In this document: one piece after another, positions 7,831 to 16,707 of the stretch
Layout of the letters: each line of letters opens with the position of its first letter
Numbering within the stretch: position 1 is the stretch's first letter
Virus record (IMG/VR): IMGVR_UViG_3300028800_000015
Location: 1 to 50,210 of that record
DNA: 50,210 bases
Source: a virus
Direction: 5' to 3' (one strand)
Program-made: the position numbers and the translations under genes
Notes under the pieces: model-generated
What the model saw: only the letters and a program-made list of their open reading frames with translations
Database searches by the model: none
Told to the model about the DNA's origin: nothing

Positions 7831-7859
7831 AAGGTAACGCCTTGCAAAGTCCTTGTCAA
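7831..7859 (-). promoter_or_regulatory. Sigma-70-like early promoter
   Basis: On the minus strand, TTGACA (7854-7859) is followed by a 17-base spacer and TACCTT (7831-7836). The spacing is ideal, the -35 is perfect and the -10 keeps T1, A2 and T6. It stands between the hairpin after the endolysin gene and the first early gene, so it probably drives the whole replication block. Confidence 0.75.
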
Positions 7860-7861
7860 GT

Positions 7862-7903
7862 GTCGACCGGCCCGGAGCTAACGGCTCATACGGGCCGGTC
7901 GAC
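7862..7903 (-). terminator. Strong hairpin after the endolysin gene
   Basis: GTCGACCGGCCCG (7862-7874) pairs perfectly with CGGGCCGGTCGAC (7891-7903). Inside the 16-base loop GAGC and GCTC can extend the stem. No long T-run follows on the minus strand. Its place between the last lysis gene and the early promoter makes it the likely end of the late transcript. Confidence 0.7.
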
Positions 7904-7939
7904 GTCCCCGCGGCCACCGCCTAGCCGCGAAGTTCGATC

Positions 7940-8680
7940 CTACTTGAGAACGCCCTGGATTGCCTTCTGCGCGGCTTCCAGTTCTGCGCGGGCCTTGTCG
8001 GTCGGCCCGTGCTTGCGCCTCGGGAGTGCCGTCGCCAGGTGATGGGCGGCGTGAGCTGATCGAGGCGAGAGGTTGGTCTTCTTGGGAGGCTTGGGCGCCG
8101 GCTGAGGCTTGCCCCCGATCAAGACCGGACCATCCTTGCCCCACGCATAGAACGGCTGAAGGGTGATGTCGGTGTCGTAGCCGTTGCCCACACCGTTCTG
8201 GTAGAGGATGCAGCGCTTGTGCTTGCTGACCTTGCCAGAGGACCAGGCGAGCGTCTGCCACGCCACGGCGCGCGGGTGCCGGTGGAGCACAGCCTCGACG
8301 ACGTCGATGCCGGCGTAGGGGCCGCTCGGGTACCAGGCACCGGGAATGATCCCGTGGAAGTAGGGGAGTACGTCGCTCGGGCTCGCGTCGAAGTCGACGG
8401 CGTAGAAGATCGGGCACTGATGCGGGTAGCCGAGCGTACGCATCGCCTTCTCCATGGCGTCGAGATCGGCCAGGCCAGCGATGGCGCCTTCAGCGGCCCG
8501 CTGTGCAGTCGACTCGAACGCCATCACGATTGCCTTACCCTCGTGGTGAAGCGCTGCGACCTCGGCTGGCGTAATCAGCTTCGAGGCAGTACCGCCGACG
8601 CCATAACGCACGACAGCGACGACATCGGCCGGGATGGGCGGGCGCTCGAAGGAGTAGTCGATCAGCTTGGCCGCGGTCAC
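7940..8680 (-). CDS. Endolysin, DUF1906 glycoside-hydrolase-like
   Basis: This 246-residue protein resembles the Rv2525c/DUF1906 glycoside-hydrolase-like fold used as a lysin in actinophages, expected to degrade host peptidoglycan at the end of infection. Diagnostic parts are the N-terminal LIDYSFERPP strand, a VRYGVGG segment, FYAVDFDAS (the acidic active-site region of TIM-barrel lysins) and YQNGVGNGYDTDI near residue 170. The last 60 residues are a Pro/Lys/His-rich linker and a helical tail that could bind the cell wall. The GTG start overlaps the holin-like stop (GTGA). It is followed by a strong hairpin. Confidence 0.82.
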   Translation of the reverse strand: MTAAKLIDYSFERPPIPADVVAVVRYGVGGTASKLITPAEVAALHHEGKAIVMAFESTAQRAAEGAIAGLADLDAMEKAMRTLGYPHQCPIFYAVDFDASPSDVLPYFHGIIPGAWYPSGPYAGIDVVEAVLHRHPRAVAWQTLAWSSGKVSKHKRCILYQNGVGNGYDTDITLQPFYAWGKDGPVLIGGKPQPAPKPPKKTNLSPRSAHAAHHLATALPRRKHGPTDKARAELEAAQKAIQGVLK

Positions 8681-9051
8681 TGGGGATCACCCGTGATGAC
8701 TGCGCCAGCCGCAACCGCCGAGGCAGTTTGCTCGACTGCCGGTTCGACGAAGCCCATGTTGACGTGGAGCTTCGCGAGTTCGGCTTCGCCGAGACTGACG
8801 GCCACGCTCTTGTTGGCCTTGAAGTACGCCGTGAGGGTCGTCTTCAGGGCCGAGAGCACGCCGGACGACAACGGGAGAACTACGGTCAGAATCGCCTTCT
8901 GACGGCCGCTCGCGTGTGCTAAGTCAGCAAGATGTAGACCGCTGGCGGCCCACAAGGTGACAACTAGCGGGGCGCCGGCCTGCCAGATGGTATGCAGCGC
9001 GCGGCTCAGCAAGTCGTCGAGGAACGTCTTGAGGTCTTCGTCTTCAGCCAT
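8677..9051 (-). CDS. Holin-like membrane protein
   Basis: This 124-residue protein probably forms the membrane lesion that releases the endolysin. Two hydrophobic segments can be seen, around residues 18-45 and 52-75, with an acidic N-terminus (MAEDEDLKTFLDD) and an Ala/Val-rich C-terminus. Layout and place directly upstream of the endolysin fit the r1t-type holins of actinophages. AGGAG lies six bases before the ATG. The holin call is by size, topology and context. Confidence 0.75.
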   Translation of the reverse strand: MAEDEDLKTFLDDLLSRALHTIWQAGAPLVVTLWAASGLHLADLAHASGRQKAILTVVLPLSSGVLSALKTTLTAYFKANKSVAVSLGEAELAKLHVNMGFVEPAVEQTASAVAAGAVITGDPQ

Positions 9052-9060
9052 GAACGGCTC

Positions 9061-9384
9061 CTAGGTAGCAGGCGCGGCGATATGCGGTCGGGGATGGTGC
9101 CGCTCCAGGTAGTCTACGCGAGTCTCCAGCACGGCGTGGTCCTGAGCGAGCTCGTACTGGCCCTCGACGAGACCGCTGAGGCGCTCACCGACGTCGGTGC
9201 GGAGGACTTCCAGGGCGGCTGACAGTTCCTTGGTGGCGGTCGTATTCGCTTCCACCGCAACGATTAGAGCGCGGTCTGCGCCACCTCGATGATAGAACCA
9301 GCGGATACACGCGGCCACCAATGTCAGGACGGCGCCAGAAGCCAGAATCAGCGAGGTGGCGTCTTGAGGGGTCATGCCGACCAT
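9061..9384 (-). CDS. Single-pass membrane protein with coiled coil (lysis cassette)
   Basis: This encodes about 107 residues. A single transmembrane helix lies near residues 10-30 and is followed by W-F-Y-H-R-R-like positive residues, then a long heptad-rich helical region. Such proteins often sit beside holins in actinophages and may be a second holin or a lysis regulator. The start is uncertain: ATGs at 9384 and 9375 both lack a clear Shine-Dalgarno. It begins 11 bases after the preceding tail gene. Confidence 0.65.
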   Translation of the reverse strand: MVGMTPQDATSLILASGAVLTLVAACIRWFYHRGGADRALIVAVEANTTATKELSAALEVLRTDVGERLSGLVEGQYELAQDHAVLETRVDYLERHHPRPHIAAPAT

Positions 9385-9394
9385 TCTATGGCGA

Positions 9395-12064
9395 TTACTC
9401 GCTGGTTGCGTCGGCAAAGCCTCCGAGGGAGGAATACGCCCTGAACTTGTACTCGTAGAGGACGTTGCTGGCGGGGGTGTAATCGGTGAACTCGATGTAT
9501 CCATCCCCATCTTCAGTCAGCGAAATGCCCTCGGCAATCCGAATCTCAGGAGTCCCATTGGTCACATCGGTGCGGAAGACATCGACGCTCGTGGTGGGGT
9601 TAGGGTCATCGGAGAGCAGCACCTTGAAGGAGATCAGACCGTTGTCGTCGTCCTCGGTGACGCTCTCGATCGTCGGCGTTCCCGGTGGGTTGAGGTTCAG
9701 GGTGAAGTCGACGCTGGCTGTCGGACTCTGGAGTCCCTTGCTCGCGACCGAACTCGCCGAGATCGTCAGGCTCTTCGGGCCGGCATCAGTAACACCGAGA
9801 CCGTCGTAGTTGGTCGTCGGCGTATCAGGCAGGAAGACGGCGACCGAACCACCGTTGCTGTCCGTCCACGGTTGCGAAACAGAGCCCGTGTACGGGTAGT
9901 CGCCAGGACCATCTGGAGTGTTGGCAAAGTCGAAGTAGTGCGCGATGTTGGCGAGCGTCGCCGGGTCAGCGGCTGCGCCAATCGAGATCAGCACGGCGTT
10001 GATGAAGTGCACCTCGGTGCCAGCCGGGGTATCGCTCGGGATCACCATGAGCTGACTGGAGTCGCTCTGGGCTTGAGCGATCAGTTCGATCCGCTGCCAG
10101 GTGTCGATCGCACCGCCGAGGTCAGTGGTGTCACCGTAGACGAACGGCTGGCTGTCTCCAGCATTGCCGAGACCGATCTGCACTTCGAGGTCATTGGTGA
10201 CGTGTTCGGCGACTCCGACCACCATGGAGTACCACTCACCCGGCTGCGTGTCGAAGACGTATGACGCGGCCTGGAGGATGGTGTCACCGCCTCCCCACGC
10301 CACGGTCATCGACTGCGAGCCTTCCTGCGGCGTGATCGAAGCACTGCGCCCGAGTGTTGCAACCTCAGCGGTCCAGAGGCTCGTGTCAGTGTCGAATGTC
10401 GGGTTGGCACAGAGGTTCGTGCGACCGTCGTCGTAGTCGACCTGCTGCTCGATGTTGCCGTCAGAATCGAACAGGGTGAGCCGGCTCAAGATGTCGGGCG
10501 AGCTCGGGTCGGGAGTCCAGTCCGTATCGAACGGCTCGGTGCTGACGTCGGAGTCAGCGACCGGAAGGTTGATCGTCGGTGCGGCTGCGAGTGCCTCGGC
10601 CTTGAAGGTGATGGTCGAGTATGCGCTGACGTCGCCGTCCTGGTCGTACGCCCGGATGCGCAGCTTGTAGGTGTTGCCGCTCGTGAACGTGCCAGTGCTG
10701 ACCGTGTGGTTCGTCGTGTGGCCGCCACCGCCGGCAATGATCGACGTCCACGTCGAGCCACCATCGTCGCTGTAGTCGAGGTCGACGGCCGCCTGCCGAG
10801 CGCTGGCGACCTGGCTACTGAACTCCCAGTCGATCTCCAGTGACTGGTTGCTGTCGATCGTGAGCCCGTCGACCGGGTTGGTGAAGATCGGAGGGTCGGG
10901 TGGCTGCTGGTACTGCACCTGTGCGTGCCCGTTGGGTACGCCGACCTTCTTGTGGGGCGAGACGAGTGGCTGGTTGACCGGGTAGATCCCCGCGAGCGAG
11001 ACCTTGCTAGTGGCGTCCGGGTCGATGTAGTTCGAGCCACCGCCACCGCCCGCCGAGCCCGAGTAGCCCGAGCCACCGAACGATCCGGTGTAGCCTCCAG
11101 CTCCACCGCCGCCGCCGTACAGACCACCACCGCCTCCACCGCCGCCAGGATTGATGGCAGTCGCGTCGATGTCCGCACCGTCGCCTCCGTCGCCCAGCGA
11201 TCCGGGCGAGCCGGCGAATCCACCCGAGCCAGCCGTACCTCCAGGGCCGCCGGCTGCTGAGCCACCGCCTTGACCGGCTGACCCAGCGACGAGAGTGCCG
11301 TCTCCAGAGTCGTGTGTGGCCCCTCGGCCGCCGTTCTGGGCAGATCCGCCCACCCGACTACCGCCAGGGCCGCCATAGCCACCGCCGACGCCTCCTGGCG
11401 TCGGGATGAAGTCGTTGCTGACGCCTGTGGCGCCGTCTTCGTACATTCCGTACGGAAACGGACTCTTCGGCTGCGCGCTGACCGAGTTGGGGTTTGGCCC
11501 GATGGTCACGCCGTACGCCGAGCCGCCTCCACCGCCAGCCACGGCCTTGCGGTTGGCGAGCGCCGTGCCGCCCTGGCGCACATCGGTCGCGCCACCGCCC
11601 CCACCGCCTCCCTGAGCCACGTCTGTGCCGCTGGCAAGCCCACCGCCATCGCCACCGCCGTTGTAGCCTCCAGGGCCGCCGTGGGCCTTGCTGAGACCCC
11701 AGCCGCCGTGGCCGCCCCCGCCACCGACGTAGACGTGCCACACGGCGCCTGGAGTGGTGTCAAAGACACCCTCGACGTAGCCAGGGAGGGATCGAGGGTT
11801 GACGCCATTCGGTAGGCCGACGCTGCCTGTCTCATCGCCGCGGGCGCAGTCACCGAGCTGCTTGACGGATGCGGCCCGAGAGTCGGGTGGGAAGTTGCCG
11901 GCGCCACTCTGCCCAGAGACCGAGGTCTTGTTCTTGGCTACGGGGTGGCCGGCCAGACCGCCTGGCGCTCCCCAGAGCCGCCAGAGGATCGAGGTGATGC
12001 CTGACGGCACCGACCAGTTCTGAACGGCGCCCGAGAAACTGAAGTCCTTCGTAACCTTCGCCAC
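9395..12064 (-). CDS. Glycine-rich minor tail protein
   Basis: This 889-residue protein is a probable tail-tip or host-binding protein. Residues about 110-360 are extremely Gly-rich, with runs of G and GGAGGY-like units as in phage adhesin tips that bear polyglycine sandwich domains. The second half contains beta-sandwich repeats resembling fibronectin type III or Ig-like modules (PXXPTI.. and ..YSDDGGSTW.. segments). It lies after the tape measure and two other tail genes, where minor tail proteins are expected. The exact receptor role is inferred. Confidence 0.8.
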   Translation of the reverse strand: MAKVTKDFSFSGAVQNWSVPSGITSILWRLWGAPGGLAGHPVAKNKTSVSGQSGAGNFPPDSRAASVKQLGDCARGDETGSVGLPNGVNPRSLPGYVEGVFDTTPGAVWHVYVGGGGGHGGWGLSKAHGGPGGYNGGGDGGGLASGTDVAQGGGGGGGATDVRQGGTALANRKAVAGGGGGSAYGVTIGPNPNSVSAQPKSPFPYGMYEDGATGVSNDFIPTPGGVGGGYGGPGGSRVGGSAQNGGRGATHDSGDGTLVAGSAGQGGGSAAGGPGGTAGSGGFAGSPGSLGDGGDGADIDATAINPGGGGGGGGLYGGGGGAGGYTGSFGGSGYSGSAGGGGGSNYIDPDATSKVSLAGIYPVNQPLVSPHKKVGVPNGHAQVQYQQPPDPPIFTNPVDGLTIDSNQSLEIDWEFSSQVASARQAAVDLDYSDDGGSTWTSIIAGGGGHTTNHTVSTGTFTSGNTYKLRIRAYDQDGDVSAYSTITFKAEALAAAPTINLPVADSDVSTEPFDTDWTPDPSSPDILSRLTLFDSDGNIEQQVDYDDGRTNLCANPTFDTDTSLWTAEVATLGRSASITPQEGSQSMTVAWGGGDTILQAASYVFDTQPGEWYSMVVGVAEHVTNDLEVQIGLGNAGDSQPFVYGDTTDLGGAIDTWQRIELIAQAQSDSSQLMVIPSDTPAGTEVHFINAVLISIGAAADPATLANIAHYFDFANTPDGPGDYPYTGSVSQPWTDSNGGSVAVFLPDTPTTNYDGLGVTDAGPKSLTISASSVASKGLQSPTASVDFTLNLNPPGTPTIESVTEDDDNGLISFKVLLSDDPNPTTSVDVFRTDVTNGTPEIRIAEGISLTEDGDGYIEFTDYTPASNVLYEYKFRAYSSLGGFADATSE

Positions 12065-12068
12065 GGGC

Positions 12069-13268
12069 TCAGTCTCCCACGTCGGGTACGGTCATCAGGG
12101 TCCAGTCCATGTCGGACTGCCCATCTAGCGGAAGACTCCACTGTAGGGCCTGCACTCGACGCGCGGGATCGAACGCGACTGGCACGAGGATCAGGTTGGG
12201 GTCGTTGAGCTGAATCTGGTCGTACTGCCAGGCCAGCGGGAACGGGCTCGTCGAGATCGTGAAGGTCTCGGCTGGCGCCAGGTCAAGGGTGATCTGCTGG
12301 ACTGCCAGAGCCACGAGGCTGTCGTAGTCGACGGCGTCGACGAAGTAGATCGAGCGGATCACGAAGGGCCGATTGACCGTCGAAGTGATGTTGCGCGGGC
12401 TCGTGTCGATGTAGGTGAACTGCGTCTCGCCTTCAACCGGCTCGGTCGTCAGACCGGACATGATGAACTGCCAGTAGTTGGGGACGTCGTAGGTGTCCTG
12501 GTAGCTCGTCCGAGCCTCGGCGACGATGTTGTGCTCGTCAGTGAGATCGAACGTCCATTCAGGATCGAGGTCGACGGGCGAGACGTATGGCGTCATCTGG
12601 AACGTGCCGTCCCAGTCAACCCAGAGCGGGGCGTAGCCGATCGAGTTGAGCACGTCGTTGACGATTGTCAGGTAGGTGTTGGTGCCGTTCGTCGAGTTGT
12701 ACGGGTCCTGCTGCCCGGACGGCCAGACCATGTCCTTCGGCGGCGTCTTCGATGTCGGGGTGAAGGTGACTGCGACGCCAGGAAGCACGGCGACGATGAG
12801 ATCGACCATCGCCTGGAGTGGGTCAGAGCCAGCCGCGAGCATGTATGAGTCGCCGAGCTCCTGATTGAGCAGGTAGTTGAGGTCGTAGCCCTGGAAGGTT
12901 TGCACGGTGGGCGCGGCCGAGTTGTCGTACGTCGGCGACTGCAACGAGTAGACACCGAGGTTGAACTGGGCGACGTCACCCGTGTCCGGGTTGGTGAGCG
13001 TCATGTACGGCGCAGCGAGCTCGGCCAGGTAGTTGAGTGGGCAGTTGGTGTCGAAGAGCAGCGTGCACGATCCCTGCACAGTGGCTGTCGAGTCCCGGCC
13101 AATCGTCGAGCCCTCAGTCATGTACTCGGTGATGTCGTCGATCAGCGCCAGCGCGGACGTCAGCCGGGTGCAACCGTAGGCGATCGCCAGCGTCGGGGTG
13201 CTCGTCAGTAGCGCTGTGACGATGGCGTCATCGAGCGCAGCACGAGGACCGTCTAGCAACGGTTGCAT
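12069..13268 (-). CDS. Minor tail (baseplate hub-like) protein
   Basis: This 399-residue protein is expected at the tail tip. It shows the mixed beta pattern of phage tail hub proteins, with GYDLNYLLNQELGDSY and LPLAWQYDQIQL-like segments that are common in siphovirus baseplate proteins. The ATG overlaps the preceding stop as ATGA, with GAGG seven bases upstream. Order after the tape measure (137, 399, 889 residues) matches the usual Dit, hub and adhesin order. Confidence 0.75.
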   Translation of the reverse strand: MQPLLDGPRAALDDAIVTALLTSTPTLAIAYGCTRLTSALALIDDITEYMTEGSTIGRDSTATVQGSCTLLFDTNCPLNYLAELAAPYMTLTNPDTGDVAQFNLGVYSLQSPTYDNSAAPTVQTFQGYDLNYLLNQELGDSYMLAAGSDPLQAMVDLIVAVLPGVAVTFTPTSKTPPKDMVWPSGQQDPYNSTNGTNTYLTIVNDVLNSIGYAPLWVDWDGTFQMTPYVSPVDLDPEWTFDLTDEHNIVAEARTSYQDTYDVPNYWQFIMSGLTTEPVEGETQFTYIDTSPRNITSTVNRPFVIRSIYFVDAVDYDSLVALAVQQITLDLAPAETFTISTSPFPLAWQYDQIQLNDPNLILVPVAFDPARRVQALQWSLPLDGQSDMDWTLMTVPDVGD

Positions 13269-13681
13269 CAGACCGCCTCGTCGTAGGTGACCGCCTGAAA
13301 CACAAGGGCGGCGTCGGTCTTCAGGGTGTCGTATGCCACACCCGAGAGCGGAATGTCGGTGATGACGAGATCGAGGAATGAGCCGTACACACGCCGGCCG
13401 TACGAGTCTCGGAACAGACAGGTCTGGCCAATCATCGACTTCAGCGCTTGGACCTGCGTCCAGGTGAGCGCCCGCACCGCAAGTGATTCGATCTGCGTCT
13501 GTGCTGTGCCAGTGATGAGCCGGGTGACAAAGTTGGCGTACGAACGGAATGATCCTTCGAGCTGGATCTCGTCGGTGCGCGCGCCGCCGCCACCCGTGCC
13601 GCCAGATGAGCCAGCGATCACGGGCGCATCGAGCGCCGACACAGCGCTGATGAACACACGGTCCAAAGTGACACTCGGCAT
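13268..13681 (-). CDS. Tail protein after the tape measure (Dit-like position)
   Basis: This is a 137-residue tail protein of mainly beta character, with a Gly-rich loop near residue 30. A middle segment, Q-A-L-K-S-M-I-G-Q-T-C, precedes R-D-S-Y-G-R-R-V-Y-G, a pattern often found in phage tail-tip proteins. AGGA lies seven bases before the ATG. Its place between tape measure and hub suggests a distal tail or joining function. Confidence 0.65.
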   Translation of the reverse strand: MPSVTLDRVFISAVSALDAPVIAGSSGGTGGGGARTDEIQLEGSFRSYANFVTRLITGTAQTQIESLAVRALTWTQVQALKSMIGQTCLFRDSYGRRVYGSFLDLVITDIPLSGVAYDTLKTDAALVFQAVTYDEAV

Positions 13682-13685
13682 TGGT

Positions 13686-15881
13686 CTATCCTGCCCGTCC
13701 AGCTATCACGACAGCAAGACCCGCTTGAGTCTGTGCCTTCTCGAACTTCCGACCGATCTTCTCGCCAACACCCTCAGCGGTCGCCTTGGGCGCCACGAGT
13801 AGAGTGGCGTGGATCTGGTGCAGTGCGTCGCGTACCTGTGCGAGCATCCTCGTCTGGGCATTGGCGCTCTTCGAGAGCACCGTGTCCTTGTCGAGCGGCA
13901 GGATCGCCTCGGGGCCATCCTCACCAACGACTGCCGTGGTTGCACGGTTCACGACGCCGCCGGCTGCGAGGTGCGGGATCTGCGGCATCGAGAAGCCCTT
14001 GCCACCCAGACCTGGAATCCAGCCGGGGAGGTGGAAGGAGAGCTTGCCGACTGTGTCGTCCCAAGCGCTCGCGATCAGGTTGAACGCCATCTTCCATGGG
14101 GCAAAGATGATGCTAGCGAGATCCTTGAACGCCGTCACAACCAGACCTGGCAAGTCCTTGACCCAGCCTTCGATCGTCTTGAAGTGCTTGACGATCTCGT
14201 AGACGGCTAGCGCCACCGGCCCGAGCAGGACGGCGCCAATCAGCATCCAGTGCTTCTTGATGAAGTCGAAGACGTCGATCGCAACGCGCTCGACGGCGTG
14301 GAAGCCATCCTTCAGACCTCGCCAGACCCAGTCATAGAAGGTCATCAGTCCGCGCCAGTGCTTGATGATCTCGTAGACCGCGAGACCGAGCAGCGCGATT
14401 GCGGCCACGACGAGAGCAATCGGGCCGAGAATCGCGATCCAGTCGACGGCCGCCGCTGCGGCCCATGCGTCCTGTGCCGCCTGGATCGTCCAGATAGTCG
14501 CTCGAAGCACGAGCATTTCAGCTCGAAGTGCAGCGATCTTGATGCGCTGTGCGTCGATCGAGATATTGAACAGTCCCATCACCTTCGTGGCGACCTTCGT
14601 CGCCGAGTTCCAAGCACCGACTGCGGCAGTCCAGCCCTTCTGGAGCGCAGTGACGGTCTTGATCGCCAGCGCCAGCGGGCCGAGCGCGATGACCAGAGCG
14701 TCGACGACAGGCACCGGCAGGTTCGCGATCAAGTCACTCAGCAGACGAAGCCCGAGCAGTGTCGGGCCGCCGAGCGGGGCGAGCGCCTGGAGCAGATGGA
14801 AGACCGCGCCAGCGATAGCCAGCAGGGTGTGGCCGACTTCAGGTCCACTGGTCTTCACGTACGCCAGCAGCGACTTGATCTCGCCGTTGGCGGCTGTGGC
14901 ACTCCAGTGGGCGAAGGACTTGGAGAGACCATCGACGTTCTTCAGCATCCCCTGAGCGGCCGGATCGAAGTCCTCGATCAGCGCGAGAGTGCCCCTGGCG
15001 AAGTTGCCGAGCAGATTGGTCAGTTCGCGCATGTCGGGGACGACGTTCTTCTCGACCAGCGCCAGGAACTTCGCCATCGCCGGCCCGCCGAGACCCTTGT
15101 TCAGTGAGTTGACGGACGACAGCACTGCTTGAGCGGTCTTGTCGATCAGCGGTTCGATGATCGGGAGCACTCGGGCGGCCGTATTGAACGCAGCAGTCAT
15201 CACGGCGAAGACCGGGCCGGCCGTGTCAGCCTTGACCTGCTTCACGACGGCCAGGAGGTGCTGGTACGCCGAGGCAGCAACGCCAGCAGGTCCAGCCAGA
15301 CCGGCCTGAGCCTTCTGGAGAGCCACGATCGCTGCCTGGTACTCGGCTGGCGTCTTGGCGTTGAACGCCGCCTGCTGTGCAGCGGCCACAGCCTTGAGGC
15401 TGGCTTGCATGTCGGTGAAGTCGCTCTTCGCCACCAAGGCAAAGGGGCCGATCGCCGCCGCGGCCTGAGCGATGCCGCTCGTGAAGCCACCGATGCCAGC
15501 CGTCAGCAGTGCCATGAGGGGCGAAACGGTCGGTGCGAGGGTGGCGATGCTTGACACCAGCAGACCGACACCCTCGTGAGCATCAGAGGCGTTCTTGCCG
15601 ACAGCTCGCTCTTCGGCCGAGATCCGGGCCAGTGACTCCTCGGCTGGCTTCGAGTTGACCTTCGGGGTGATCGTCGGTGACTCGCTAGAGAGCGCGTCAC
15701 TCTCGGCTGCGATCTTCTCCAGCCCGTCCTGAGCCGGCCGAATGTCAGCGTCGACGCGCTTGGTGATCTTGGACTTCTCGAACTCGGCGCCCTGCTTCTT
15801 CGCCATCGCGAGACCCTGCGTGTACGGGTCTCGATCGAGCTCCATCGAGGCGATGATGGAGCCAGCGTCAAAGTCCGCCAC
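13686..15881 (-). CDS. Tape measure protein
   Basis: This 731-residue protein sets tail length and is injected with the DNA. The N-terminal 120 residues are a charged helical region, followed by Ala-rich helices, at least two strongly hydrophobic stretches (about residues 105-150 and 440-540), Trp-rich segments, and a C-terminal PEAILPLDKD motif that is typical of actinophage tape measures. It begins with GTG shortly after the tail chaperone frameshift product. The length predicts a tail of the order of 100 nm by the usual 0.15 nm per residue rule. Confidence 0.92.
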   Translation of the reverse strand: MADFDAGSIIASMELDRDPYTQGLAMAKKQGAEFEKSKITKRVDADIRPAQDGLEKIAAESDALSSESPTITPKVNSKPAEESLARISAEERAVGKNASDAHEGVGLLVSSIATLAPTVSPLMALLTAGIGGFTSGIAQAAAAIGPFALVAKSDFTDMQASLKAVAAAQQAAFNAKTPAEYQAAIVALQKAQAGLAGPAGVAASAYQHLLAVVKQVKADTAGPVFAVMTAAFNTAARVLPIIEPLIDKTAQAVLSSVNSLNKGLGGPAMAKFLALVEKNVVPDMRELTNLLGNFARGTLALIEDFDPAAQGMLKNVDGLSKSFAHWSATAANGEIKSLLAYVKTSGPEVGHTLLAIAGAVFHLLQALAPLGGPTLLGLRLLSDLIANLPVPVVDALVIALGPLALAIKTVTALQKGWTAAVGAWNSATKVATKVMGLFNISIDAQRIKIAALRAEMLVLRATIWTIQAAQDAWAAAAAVDWIAILGPIALVVAAIALLGLAVYEIIKHWRGLMTFYDWVWRGLKDGFHAVERVAIDVFDFIKKHWMLIGAVLLGPVALAVYEIVKHFKTIEGWVKDLPGLVVTAFKDLASIIFAPWKMAFNLIASAWDDTVGKLSFHLPGWIPGLGGKGFSMPQIPHLAAGGVVNRATTAVVGEDGPEAILPLDKDTVLSKSANAQTRMLAQVRDALHQIHATLLVAPKATAEGVGEKIGRKFEKAQTQAGLAVVIAGRAG

Positions 15882-15891
15882 GCCACACCGC

Positions 15892-16172
15892 CTAGTCCTT
15901 CGTTGGGCGCGGCTTCAGCTTGACCGTGCGCTCCTTGAAGCCGGCACGAGCAAACTGGCCGCGCTTCGCGTGCGCAAGATCTGAGCCTGCCTGCTTCACC
16001 GGAGCGGTGCCGCCAGACAGGATGCCCTGCTCCCTGAAGCCGTCCAAGTACATCTTACGATGCCACCATGGGAGCGCGTTCCACTCATCGACGCTCAGAG
16101 AGAGGTATCGACGAGCCAGGTAGTATTCGAGTCGGGCGCCGCGCCCGCCACTGACTTGCTCGTAGCGGGCGT
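15892..16172 (-). CDS. Tail assembly chaperone gpT-like extension (made by -1 frameshift)
   Basis: This frame has no credible start of its own and continues the preceding chaperone in the -1 frame. It reads LDARYEQVSGGRGARLEYYL and onward through a W-N-A-L-P-W-W-H segment to a basic end at 15892, a pattern typical of the C-terminal part of actinophage tail chaperones. The slip must occur between the -1-frame stop at 16201-16203 and the zero-frame stop at 16173. The fusion product chaperones the tape measure, which starts directly after it. Confidence 0.75.
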
Positions 16173-16631
16173 CTAGGCTTCCGGGTTGAGCAGGACCCCG
16201 CTAAGCCAGCCAATGAACATCTGCTGTGCGCGCCACGGCAGATCCGTCAGGTCTTCCACGCTTGGGGTGCCAGAGCAGCAGTCGGCGATCGCCTGGACGA
16301 TGGCCTTCTCAGCCTTCTCGGCCTTGCGAATGTCGTCCTTGGTGGGCTCGGCTAACGCCGTGAGAAGCTGCTTGACGTCAGCCGTGTCAGCGTCGACGGC
16401 CAGGTTCTCCAGTGCCGGTCGAAGCGCCGATCGCATTGCCGCTTGGAGTTCCTTGATCTGCGTGCTCGACGGTTCGGGGATCACGCCGTGTGAGTCGACG
16501 TACGGACGGAAGTCGTAGTTGAGAGCGTCCAGTTCATCTTCGAGGACGAAGGACGTGGAGACCGGCGCCTTGGCAGGGACAGCCGGTACGGCTGCCTTGG
16601 TGGGTGGGCGGTTGGTTGCTCGGTTGGACAT
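16173..16631 (-). CDS. Tail assembly chaperone (gpG-like)
   Basis: This 152-residue protein is the short tail assembly chaperone, with a Pro/Ala-rich N-terminus and a helical remainder. It lies between the major tail protein and the tape measure, the fixed position of gpG/gpT. GAGGAG is five bases before the ATG. Near its end, C-CCG-GAA (16179-16185) is in the right register for a -1 slip and is the best candidate site, although it is not a perfect heptamer. Confidence 0.85.
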   Translation of the reverse strand: MSNRATNRPPTKAAVPAVPAKAPVSTSFVLEDELDALNYDFRPYVDSHGVIPEPSSTQIKELQAAMRSALRPALENLAVDADTADVKQLLTALAEPTKDDIRKAEKAEKAIVQAIADCCSGTPSVEDLTDLPWRAQQMFIGWLSGVLLNPEA

Positions 16632-16664
16632 GAACTCTCCTCTGGGGCGGATAGAAGATGAAGA

Positions 16665-16703
16665 CTACGACGAGGGTCTGCTTGTAGCCGACCCTCGTCG
16701 TAG
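16665..16703 (-). terminator. Perfect 14-bp hairpin after the major tail gene
   Basis: CTACGACGAGGGTC (16665-16678) pairs with GACCCTCGTCGTAG (16690-16703) around 11 bases. It lies five bases after the major tail stop. It probably reduces transcription into the less abundant chaperone and tape measure genes. Confidence 0.65.
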
Positions 16704-16707
16704 GGAC

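Noticed and set aside
9374-10264. Plus-strand frame of 296 codons opposite the glycine-rich tail gene
   Set aside because: It is antisense to a convincing tail gene and has no ribosome binding site or recognisable domain.
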